Below are positions 43,280 to 51,339 of a DNA stretch of 64,000 nucleotides, piece by piece (position 1 is the stretch's first letter; each line of letters opens with the position of its first letter). The position numbers were made by a program, and so were the translations under genes. Source of the stretch: Fidelibacterota bacterium (GTDB lineage Bacteria; Fidelibacterota; Marinisomatia; Marinisomatales; SCKK01); assembly GCA_004124475.1 (NCBI GenBank), contig SCKK01000003.1:58540-122539 (forward strand), written 5' to 3'. The notes under the pieces were generated by a model. The model was not told the DNA's origin. It saw only the letters and a list, made by a program, of their open reading frames with translations, and made no database searches.

Positions 43280-43869
43280 CCAGCCACGTCTCCCTTTACT
43301 TTTTCCTTTGGAGGTGGTGTGTATTTTTCCACCTGATCTTTTGGCACTTTGGCGAAACGGAAAATCATATCACTCCGATTAAATTCGGAAAATTCATAAT
43401 CTATTTCTTGTTTCGACGAATTGGGTCCGCCTGTCATAAAAATACAATCTTCAGGACATGGATAGACACAGAGGTTACAGTAACAACATTCAGACATATC
43501 AATGTCGAACCGTGTCACTAACAGGCGCTTTTGTGTTCCATATGAAGTAATCCCCACATGATTTGCTTCAGGGATATCGGTCCCCTTTTCTACTTTAACG
43601 GTTGTTATATGAATACAGTCTACCGGGCAGGCTCGCTCGCATTTCAGACAGCCAATACAATCATCCATGTCCACATGTAAGCGAGACCGAATCACATTGT
43701 AGCTATCATGGCTGAAGCCGATGTTTCGCTCAGGGCGAGGCCAACGTTCTTCCGGGTACTGAAGCGTGACGATTCCTTTCCTTGCCTTAGCCAGATGAAC
43801 AAGTGTGATTCGCATACCTATCAACAATGTTGTGATAGATTGCCAGATATTTGAAAAATATCGAATCAT
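43276..43869 (-). CDS. nuoI: NuoI-type subunit of the second complex I
   Basis: 197 aa, about 30 residues longer than the paralogue. 4Fe-4S motifs CIGCLKCERACPVDC and CCYCNLCVYPCPEDC, separated by an insert (KVEKGTDIPEANHVGITSYG). The C-terminal Pro/Lys tail (YTPPPKEKVKGD) is extra. In complexes without NuoEFG this subunit is near the likely ferredoxin entry point. Confidence 0.94.
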   Translation of the reverse strand: MIRYFSNIWQSITTLLIGMRITLVHLAKARKGIVTLQYPEERWPRPERNIGFSHDSYNVIRSRLHVDMDDCIGCLKCERACPVDCIHITTVKVEKGTDIPEANHVGITSYGTQKRLLVTRFDIDMSECCYCNLCVYPCPEDCIFMTGGPNSSKQEIDYEFSEFNRSDMIFRFAKVPKDQVEKYTPPPKEKVKGDVAG

Positions 43870-43876
43870 TTACACC

Positions 43877-44962
43877 TCAATTCAGCCATAAATCCCAGAG
43901 ACCAACGCCCAATAGATTTATTAAAGAGAAGGGAAGAAAATATTTCCAGCACATCTGCATCAATTGGTCTGTCCTCAATCTCGGGAATGTCCATCGAAAC
44001 CACATCATCACAAAGATTAGAAAACCAGCCTTACTGAAAAACCAGAACAATCCCCAACCTGGGCCATTTAAGAAGCCAGGAATGGGACTTTGCCATCCCC
44101 CGAGAAAAATTATTGAAGTCATGGCTGCAACAATGAACATATTGGCATACTCAGCCAAAAAGAAAAATGCCCACCGCATCCCGGAATATTCTGTGTGAAA
44201 ACCGGCAACCAATTCCGATTCCGCCTCTGGCAGATCAAAGGGAGTTCTGTTCACCTCCGCCACACCTGAAATGAAAAAGATAAAAAATGCGATAAATGTA
44301 AACGGATTATTAAAAATGAACCAATTGGGGAGAATACCCCAGATGAGTCCATGTTGAGCAATGATTATATCTTGCATCTTCAAACTGCCCACCAGCATGA
44401 TTACCGTTATGAGGGATAATGCCAAAGGAATTTCGTAACTGATGATTTGAGCGGCAGATCGCATGGCGCCATACAGGGACCATTTGTTGTTGGAACTGTA
44501 CCCCGCCATAATTATTCCGATCACACCGATAGAGCTCATAGCAATGATGTAGAATACTCCAATGTTAAAATCAGCCACCAAAATATGTTGGTTGAATGGG
44601 ATACCCACGAATACAATAAATGCCCCGACAAATAATATGAATGGTGCAAGGATAAACAATTTTCTGTCCGCCAATGCAGGAATAATATCCTCTTTAATTA
44701 ACAATTTAATCGCATCAGCCACCGTTTGAAGAAGTCCCCACTTTCCGGCATGAAGCCCCACACCCTGTCCCATGGGTCCCAATCTGTCCTGCATGAATGC
44801 GGAAATCTTTCGTTCCGCATAAACTGCTACAAGAGCGTTGACGGCGACAAACATAAATAGAGGGAGAGCAATAAGCGTGGCTGCAAGGACAAAAAGCAGT
44901 GCAGAGGGCATCCCCGATAAAAATGAGACTTCAGAAAACTTTTGTAATAATAAATCCACCAT
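43877..44962 (-). CDS. nuoH: NuoH-type subunit of the second complex I
   Basis: 361 aa. ERKISAFMQDRLGPMGQGVG, VADAIKLLIKEDIIP and RTPFDLPEAESELVAGFHTE are the NuoH quinone-chamber loops. The shift from NRVGPKG to MGQGVGLHAGKWG is typical of FCB-type complex I. One-base overlap with nuoD upstream. Confidence 0.95.
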   Translation of the reverse strand: MVDLLLQKFSEVSFLSGMPSALLFVLAATLIALPLFMFVAVNALVAVYAERKISAFMQDRLGPMGQGVGLHAGKWGLLQTVADAIKLLIKEDIIPALADRKLFILAPFILFVGAFIVFVGIPFNQHILVADFNIGVFYIIAMSSIGVIGIIMAGYSSNNKWSLYGAMRSAAQIISYEIPLALSLITVIMLVGSLKMQDIIIAQHGLIWGILPNWFIFNNPFTFIAFFIFFISGVAEVNRTPFDLPEAESELVAGFHTEYSGMRWAFFFLAEYANMFIVAAMTSIIFLGGWQSPIPGFLNGPGWGLFWFFSKAGFLIFVMMWFRWTFPRLRTDQLMQMCWKYFLPFSLINLLGVGLWDLWLN

Positions 44963-46110
44963 TATCGATCAATTTCTCCGAGAACAATATCAAGACTCCC
45001 AAGAATAGCAATAACATCGGCAATCATCCACCCCCGAGCAATTTCATTAATACAGCTTAATGCAGTGAATGCCGGTGACCGAAGCTTCAGTCTAAATGGT
45101 TTCGGTTTACCATCACTAATGATATAAAAACCGAGATCTCCCCTGGGTGTTTCCGTCCGACTGTAAACATGCCCCTTAGGAGGACGTATTTTTTTCGGTA
45201 AGGCAGCATGAACATCCCCCTCTCTGGGAATCTGGTCCAAAGCCTGTCGAGTGATTTTCACACTCTCCTCCAACTCCCGAATCCGCACATAATACCGATC
45301 CCAGCAGCCACCTACTGTTCCCATAGCACCTGTTCCTATGGGAATATCAAAATCAAACTTGTTATAAATACTGTAGGGTTCATTTTTCCTGAGATCCCAC
45401 TTCACACCGGAACCCCGCAGGTTTGGTCCTGAGACTCCATAACTGATAGCCACATCAGCTGGCAGAACACCCACGTCTGCAGTCCGCTCAATAAAAATTT
45501 TGTTAAAGGTGAGCAGGTCGTTGTATTCCTGAATTTTGGGCTCAAAGTAATCGAGGAATTCATACACTTTTTCAACGAACCCGATGGGGAAATCATGGGA
45601 AACGCCTCCAACCCAAATATAATTGTATAAGAGACGAGCCCCACACAAAAGCTCAAATAAATCCAATATGCGTTCCCGGTCACGAAAACAGTAAAGAAAC
45701 GGAGTAAATGCTCCCACATCCAAACCAAATGTGCCAATAGCCAAAAGATGACTGGCAATCCGATTTAATTCCGCTACGATCACCCGGATATAATGAACTT
45801 TTTCCGAGACTTCAATACCCATTAATTCTTCCATCGCAACCGCATATCCAAAGTTGTTGTTCATCGAGGCAATATAATCACACCGGTCGACGAAGGGAAT
45901 TACCTGTTCGTAGGTGACATTTTCACAATGCTTTTCGAAACAGCGGTGAAGATACCCTATGTACGGTGTGATTTTGGTGACGATCTCACCATCCGTCACT
46001 ACTTGTAATCGGAGAACACCATGGGTGCTCGGGTGCTGAGGTCCAATATTGAGAACCATTTCCTCCCCTTGAATGGCGCTACGATCTAAAGTCAACGTTT
46101 CTATTCCCAT
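44962..46110 (-). CDS. nuoD: NuoD-type subunit of the second complex I
   Basis: 382 aa. IGPQHPSTHGVLRLQ, GYLHRCFEKHCENVTYEQ, DRCDYIASMNNNFGYAVA, SGPNLRGSGVKWDLRKNEPY and DVIAILGSLDIVLGEIDR. The quinone-loop His and a Tyr are kept. Overlaps nuoC by 10 bases. Diverged from the other NuoD here and more like Bacteroidetes-type sequences, suggesting the two clusters have separate histories. Confidence 0.95.
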   Translation of the reverse strand: MGIETLTLDRSAIQGEEMVLNIGPQHPSTHGVLRLQVVTDGEIVTKITPYIGYLHRCFEKHCENVTYEQVIPFVDRCDYIASMNNNFGYAVAMEELMGIEVSEKVHYIRVIVAELNRIASHLLAIGTFGLDVGAFTPFLYCFRDRERILDLFELLCGARLLYNYIWVGGVSHDFPIGFVEKVYEFLDYFEPKIQEYNDLLTFNKIFIERTADVGVLPADVAISYGVSGPNLRGSGVKWDLRKNEPYSIYNKFDFDIPIGTGAMGTVGGCWDRYYVRIRELEESVKITRQALDQIPREGDVHAALPKKIRPPKGHVYSRTETPRGDLGFYIISDGKPKPFRLKLRSPAFTALSCINEIARGWMIADVIAILGSLDIVLGEIDR

Positions 46111-46601
46111 TCCTCCTTAATCTTCGGCACCACGATTCCGTGCCAGGTTTCGGGAAATATGTAATCTTTCCGTAAGGGGAATCCCTCCCAATCTTCGGGT
46201 AACAGAATTCTCCGATGATCTCTATGACCTTCAAAAGTAATACCATACATATCGTAGACTTCCCTTTCAAACCAATCAGCTATTCTCCAAATTTTTTCTA
46301 CGGATGGTATCATCGGTTTGGATTTTGGAACATCAATTCTGACCTCAAATTTATGATGATGCGTCATAGAATGAAGATTATAAGCAACCCCCAGATTCTC
46401 ATCTTCAACTCCATAGTCGATTCCGGTTATACACATCATAGAGTCGAATACGAGATTTCCGTCATCCCGGAGAAAATAAGCTAATTCTTTCCAATCCTTA
46501 GGGGATATTCGTAAAAATTCTGCCTGTTCTTCCCCTGTGTCAGGAGAATACAACTCGTTAAAATTTCTGTTAATATAATCGACTATTTCCTGATAATCCA
46601 T
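46101..46601 (-). CDS. nuoC: NuoC-type subunit of the second complex I
   Basis: 166 aa. ADWFEREVYDMYGITFEGHR, RILLPEDWEGFPLRKDY. It is preceded by only 5 bp after nuoA, where nuoB would normally stand. NuoC normally contacts NuoB, so a partner must be supplied from elsewhere. Confidence 0.95.
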   Translation of the reverse strand: MDYQEIVDYINRNFNELYSPDTGEEQAEFLRISPKDWKELAYFLRDDGNLVFDSMMCITGIDYGVEDENLGVAYNLHSMTHHHKFEVRIDVPKSKPMIPSVEKIWRIADWFEREVYDMYGITFEGHRDHRRILLPEDWEGFPLRKDYIFPETWHGIVVPKIKEEWE

Positions 46602-46606
46602 TTGTG

Positions 46607-47086
46607 CTATGAGGTAGTGACATCTACAATTGTGGATCCTCGGTCTCCAATCTCAGCTACGACAGCTGGAACCTGCTTGGGTACAATCTTCAATTTTTTG
46701 TATCGACCTCGTCCGTAGGGAACAGAATATTTCACCCAATCAAGATCACCTTTCCGCCAGATATAAATCAACCCAACCGAAAGGATTGCCAGGAAAATCA
46801 TCATTTCTACAAAAGCAAAAAGACCCAATTCTTTATAGACCACCGCCCAAGGGAATAATAAAATAACTTCCACGTCAAATATTATAAAGATAAGCGCCAC
46901 CACATAAAAACGGATATTAAATTGAATCCACGCTCCGCCCACTGCATCTTCCCCGCATTCATAGGTGGTTAATTTATCCGGTGTTTTTCGGCTGGGTGCA
47001 AGAATCCTCTGCAACAAAAGGGGAAACGCCACGAGAATTATCCCGATTATGACAAAGATAAAAACAGTCCCGAAATTTGTGTACAT
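46607..47086 (-). CDS. nuoA: NuoA-type subunit of the second complex I
   Basis: 159 aa from ATG 47086 ([11 protein letters not shown]). A further ATG at 47149 would add 21 polar residues with no family match. [20 protein letters not shown] (YExG loop) and [20 protein letters not shown] are characteristic. The C-terminal extension [20 protein letters not shown] and onward is longer than usual. First gene of the cluster, divergent from the regulator at 47439. Confidence 0.92.
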   Translation of the reverse strand: MYTNFGTVFIFVIIGIILVAFPLLLQRILAPSRKTPDKLTTYECGEDAVGGAWIQFNIRFYVVALIFIIFDVEVILLFPWAVVYKELGLFAFVEMMIFLAILSVGLIYIWRKGDLDWVKYSVPYGRGRYKKLKIVPKQVPAVVAEIGDRGSTIVDVTTS

Positions 47087-47149
47087 AGTTGGAAATCTCA
47101 CTAAAAATGGAGAGAAATTTACTTTGTCACCTTGTCCATTGCAAGCCAA

Positions 47150-47438
47150 TTAACCGAGAAAAAGTGATGCCTCTGTGACAGGGGTATAAACAAAAGTACA
47201 AGTCATTGCGAGCGAATCCCAACGCGCTGGGAGAAGCGCCGCAAGCCCGTTTTTCCGAAGGATCATTTGGACACGACAAAAACTGTATTAGGTTGCGACG
47301 TTGCTGCCTGCCAGAGGAAGTCATTACCGCCACAAAGAAGGCGGACAGGCAGGGAAAATGTCTTGTGTTCGAAGCACCTCATCATGTAATTTTGTATGAA
47401 ACATCTGGTAAAGATCGTCTTCAATCACTACAGGAAAA
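47150..47438. other. Divergent intergenic region with GC-rich repeats
   Basis: 289 bp between nuoA (minus) and the propeller regulator (plus); both promoters probably lie here. It contains GTCATTGCGAGCGAATCCC, a common dispersed bacterial repeat word, with CCCAACGCGCTGGGAG, and a nested palindrome CTGCCTG (47304-47310) ... CCGCC ... GGCGG ... CAGGCAG (47346-47352). No gene seen; open frames across it follow the repeats. Confidence 0.55.
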
Positions 47439-50400
47439 ATGAAATCAATTCATAAAACACAACATTCTACCATTGCAACTGTCATAATAGCTGGGATTAT
47501 CGTTTTATCCATAATTAATGCTCAGACTCCATCCATCAAATTTGATCATATCACCATCGATGATGGATTGTCACAAAGTACAGTCCACTGCATATTGCAG
47601 GACAGCAGGGGGTTTATGTGGTTTGGAACACAAGACGGATTGAATAAATATGATGGATACACATTTACTGTTTATAAACACGACCCATTCGATTCAACCT
47701 CAATATCTGATAATTACATCAAATGTATATTTGAAGATCAATCAGGTGTTCTTTGGATAGGCACCGAAAATGGCGGATTTAACCGGTTTAACCGAGGGAC
47801 AGAAACATTTGAGAATTTTCGTCATGATCCTGATAATGCTAACAGTTTGGCCAATAATCATGTTTGGGATATAGTTGAAGATAATAATGGAAACCTCTGG
47901 ATTGGAACTTGGGGAGCTGGTTTAGTGAAATTTGATATTCAAAATAAACAATTTACCCACTTTCGGTATAATCTCAACAGTCTAATCGATAATCGTATTC
48001 GTTGTCTTTATTATGACAAGGCAGGATACATTTGGATTGGAACAGAAAATGGGGGGCTGAATCGTTATCACCCAAAGACTAAAACTTTTGAACACTTTCA
48101 ACACGACTCTAATGACTTATCGAGCAAGACCCATAACCGGGTCCAAGTTATTTGGGAAGATGCTTCTGGAAATTTATGGATTGGAACCCAATTGGGGTTA
48201 AATCTGTTTGATCGTGAAACAGAAATATTCACCCACTTCCCTCTCACTCTTGATTGGGAATGGACAGAGGTCACTTCTATTGAAGAAGATGAAGCAGGCA
48301 ATCTCTGGATTGGTGCAAGCGATAGAGGCATTTGTCGTTTTGATCCAAAAACAAATTCTTTTCAGTATTTTCAAAACGTCCCACATGATCCTTCGAGTCT
48401 TGTCCCCAGTGGAATTCTTTCTATGGTTAAAGACAGGACAAATCTGGTCTGGGCCGGGACAAACGGAGGCGGTATTGAGCATTTTAATCTGGTTCAAAAA
48501 TTTAAATACTATACTCATATTTCTAATGACCCTAATAGTTTGAGTGACTCCAGTATTCGTTCAGTATATGAGACCCGAGACAGCGTTCTTTGGGTTGGGT
48601 CTTATGGCGGGTTGGATAAGTTTGACAGAAGATCCAATACATCGGCACATTATGTCTTTGAGCCTAATAATCCAAACAGTCTGAAAAATAATAACGTATA
48701 TTCAATTATAGAAGATATTGATGGATCTCTCTGGGTTGGCACTGAAGGTGGAGGACTGCATCATTTTGATCCGCAATCGGAAATCTTTATCCAATATTTA
48801 AGCAACCCCAATGATGCGAACAGTTTACCGGGTAATTTTATTTTTCATTTGTTTTTAGGAGAGGACAGTGATCTATGGATCGGAACGGATGCCGGCCTTA
48901 CTCAATTAACCCCTGAAAATAAACAGAAGGGTCATTTCATTAATTTTTCATCAAGTTTAGGTGGAGCCACGGTCAATTCTATCATCGAAGACCAACAGGG
49001 ATCCATATGGATCGGTACGGCCACGTCTGGGCTGTCGCGTTTTGACCGGGATACTGAAACGTTTTCCCACTACAAGCACGATGCCCTAAACCCAAATTCC
49101 TTAAGCAGCGATCGAATAAAGTGCATTTATCAGGATCAGTCCGGCAATCTGTGGATTGGGACCAGCGGAGGGGGCTTGAACCGGTTCGATTTCAACAGGC
49201 AAACGTTTAAACATTATACAGAAAAAGATGGACTGCCCAACGATGTGGTCTACGGAATTTTGGAAGATGATTACAAAAATATTTGGTTAAGCACCAATAG
49301 AGGACTGTCCAAATTCAATCCGACGGAAGAGACGTTTAGAAATTATGATGTACATGATGGCCTGCAAAGTAATGAATTCAATACAGGTGCTTATTACAAA
49401 AGCTGGACGGGTGAAATGTTTTTCGGCGGCATCAACGGATTTAATGCCTTCTTTCCTGACCAAGTTCAAGATGATGCCTTAACCCCTCCCATTGTTTTAA
49501 CTGATTTTTTGATACTCAATGAATCTGTTCCTTTGGGGACATGGAAAGAAGGACGATCCATTCTCCATAACCACATTACGGAGACAAAAGAGCTAACCCT
49601 TTCTTACAAAGACAATATTTTTTCATTCATGTTTTCTGCTTTAAGTTTCTCTGCTCCGGGAAAAAATCAATATGCTTACAAAATGGAAGGCCTCGATCAT
49701 GAGTGGATATATACTGATGCAACAAAACGTTTTGCTACCTATACTCACCTACCGGCCGGCGATTATACTTTTAAAGTAAAAGGAACCAACCACGATGGTA
49801 CCTGGAATGAAACAGGTGTATCCCTGCCGATTAAAATAACACCTCAAATTTGGAAAACGTGGTGGGCGTATTTCTTGTATTTTCTTTCAATGGTTGGCTT
49901 TTTCTTTGGCACCATTCAATGGCGGCTAATTCAGGCCAAAAAACAGACAGCTATTTTGGAGAAACAGGTGGATGAACGGACGACTGAAATCCGCCAGAAT
50001 GAACAGGAACTTGAAAAACAGTATAATTTTTTGGATAGCGTTATTGAATCACTTTCCCAACCATTTTATGTTATTGATGCGAAAACCTACAAAACTGTGT
50101 TAAAAAATACAGCAGCAAAGGAAAGAATTGATTCAGGTGGAATGTATTGTCACTCACTTCTATTTGGGAAGGACAAACCATGCAGTCATTCCGGGCATTT
50201 CTGTCCTCTCCCTGATGTTAAAAAAACCAAACAAATTGTGAAGTTCGAACGGACACATGTGGACAAGGATGGCAAGACACTCTTTGCGGAAATCAATGCC
50301 TATCCCATTTTCGATCAGGATGGGAATGTGGTTCAGATGATTGAGTATTGGATGGACATCACCGCCCGGAAAGAGCTGGAGAATACTTTAAAAGATAACC

Positions 50401-50831
50401 TGGAAAAGAGAAATAAAGAATTAACAACAAAAGCAATGCACATGATGAAAGATCGGGAAACCTTAATTGATATTATTAAAGAAGTTCAAGACCTTTATCA
50501 AAAGAGTCACCCGGATCATAAGTCCCAGATTAAAAGCATCGTTTCAGCACTGAATAAACAGATTGATTCGGGGAGTGAATGGGATGAATTTGAGTTATGG
50601 TTTCAGGAAGTTCATAGCGACTTTTATGAGAAATTAGGTGATATATGTGGTGACTTAACACCAAGAGAAAAGAAAATCTGCGCATTTTTAAAACTGAATC
50701 TTAATACTAAAGAAATAGCCAGTCTTGCCAACCTCACGGTGAAGACTATTGAAGTTTATCGATCACAACTGAGGAAAAAATTAAAGATACAGCATGGTAA
50801 CAACCTGTTAAAGTTTATTTCTGACTTATAA
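47439..50831 (+). CDS. Membrane-spanning propeller-PAS-LuxR one-component regulator
   Basis: 1130 aa. Signal or anchor helix (ATVIIAGIIVLSIINAQ), then about 14 regulator-propeller repeats of the form G-x-[LI]-W-[IV]-G-T (residues ~30-680), a Y_Y_Y-type beta domain (YAYKMEGLDHEWIYT), a TM helix at about 807-827 (WWAYFLYFLSMVGFFFGTIQW), a coiled coil, a PAS domain with clustered Cys/His (YCHSLLFGKDKPCSHSG-HFCPL, about 903-925), a second coiled coil and a C-terminal LuxR-type HTH (LTPREKKICAFLKLNLNTKE then IASLANLTVKTIEVYRSQLR). No histidine kinase or receiver domain is present, so a periplasmic signal would reach DNA through one polypeptide at the membrane. Ligand unknown. Confidence 0.85.
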   Translation: MKSIHKTQHSTIATVIIAGIIVLSIINAQTPSIKFDHITIDDGLSQSTVHCILQDSRGFMWFGTQDGLNKYDGYTFTVYKHDPFDSTSISDNYIKCIFEDQSGVLWIGTENGGFNRFNRGTETFENFRHDPDNANSLANNHVWDIVEDNNGNLWIGTWGAGLVKFDIQNKQFTHFRYNLNSLIDNRIRCLYYDKAGYIWIGTENGGLNRYHPKTKTFEHFQHDSNDLSSKTHNRVQVIWEDASGNLWIGTQLGLNLFDRETEIFTHFPLTLDWEWTEVTSIEEDEAGNLWIGASDRGICRFDPKTNSFQYFQNVPHDPSSLVPSGILSMVKDRTNLVWAGTNGGGIEHFNLVQKFKYYTHISNDPNSLSDSSIRSVYETRDSVLWVGSYGGLDKFDRRSNTSAHYVFEPNNPNSLKNNNVYSIIEDIDGSLWVGTEGGGLHHFDPQSEIFIQYLSNPNDANSLPGNFIFHLFLGEDSDLWIGTDAGLTQLTPENKQKGHFINFSSSLGGATVNSIIEDQQGSIWIGTATSGLSRFDRDTETFSHYKHDALNPNSLSSDRIKCIYQDQSGNLWIGTSGGGLNRFDFNRQTFKHYTEKDGLPNDVVYGILEDDYKNIWLSTNRGLSKFNPTEETFRNYDVHDGLQSNEFNTGAYYKSWTGEMFFGGINGFNAFFPDQVQDDALTPPIVLTDFLILNESVPLGTWKEGRSILHNHITETKELTLSYKDNIFSFMFSALSFSAPGKNQYAYKMEGLDHEWIYTDATKRFATYTHLPAGDYTFKVKGTNHDGTWNETGVSLPIKITPQIWKTWWAYFLYFLSMVGFFFGTIQWRLIQAKKQTAILEKQVDERTTEIRQNEQELEKQYNFLDSVIESLSQPFYVIDAKTYKTVLKNTAAKERIDSGGMYCHSLLFGKDKPCSHSGHFCPLPDVKKTKQIVKFERTHVDKDGKTLFAEINAYPIFDQDGNVVQMIEYWMDITARKELENTLKDNLEKRNKELTTKAMHMMKDRETLIDIIKEVQDLYQKSHPDHKSQIKSIVSALNKQIDSGSEWDEFELWFQEVHSDFYEKLGDICGDLTPREKKICAFLKLNLNTKEIASLANLTVKTIEVYRSQLRKKLKIQHGNNLLKFISDL

Positions 50832-51339
50832 AAAACCTGATCAGTAGTTTATCCGCCTTCGCAATAGACCATATCTTTGCGGAAGTGTTTGTTTTGTCGA
50901 CACATTGATTTTTTGAAAGAACTATTGGATAAATCCAAAGCTTCCGCAAAGTTTGTTTTTCCCTCGCCCTTAAGTCCTTTCATCACCTTTGGTGAATGAC
51001 TAACTCAAGTTCTCTTATAGTGGTTTTTTTAAGGTGTATAGTGGTTTTCATAAGGCATGTATTAGATAAATGTGGGTTAAAATTCCTCCAGTTAAAACAA
51101 GATAATAAAACAAATAATACTGCAAGACCAAATCCAAAAAAGAGTAAAAATACTCCAAATCTGATATGGGTAAAAATGCTATTAACAAGCCAACTGAACA
51201 AAAAATAAACAAGGATAAAGCAGAATTGAAAATATTAAAAAAGTTTATTAGTAGCCGCGGTGAATATGGCAGCGATGATAAACGCATTAAATAACGTATT
51301 GAACCATAATAAATCAATAAATCAAACAAGGAGAAAACA
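50832..51339. other. Gap with an 11-bp inverted repeat
   Basis: 508 bp. CTTTGCGGAAG (50875-50885) and CTTCCGCAAAG (50941-50951) are exact complements followed by GTTTGTTTTTCCC; it could terminate transcription of the regulator or be a repeat unit. Short frames on both strands at 50983-51329, including a plus-strand 41-codon Lys-rich frame at 51167-51292, have no strong start signals and I do not call them genes. Confidence 0.45.

Noticed and set aside
47206..47442. Plus- and minus-strand frames upstream of the propeller regulator.
   Set aside because: They run through known-type dispersed repeat text (GTCATTGCGAGCGAATCCC) and nested palindromes rather than a conserved protein.
50983..51329. 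Small hydrophobic minus-strand frames and Lys-rich plus-strand frames.
   Set aside because: Overlapping frames on both strands in AT-rich DNA without start signals or family resemblance; not enough to call a gene.
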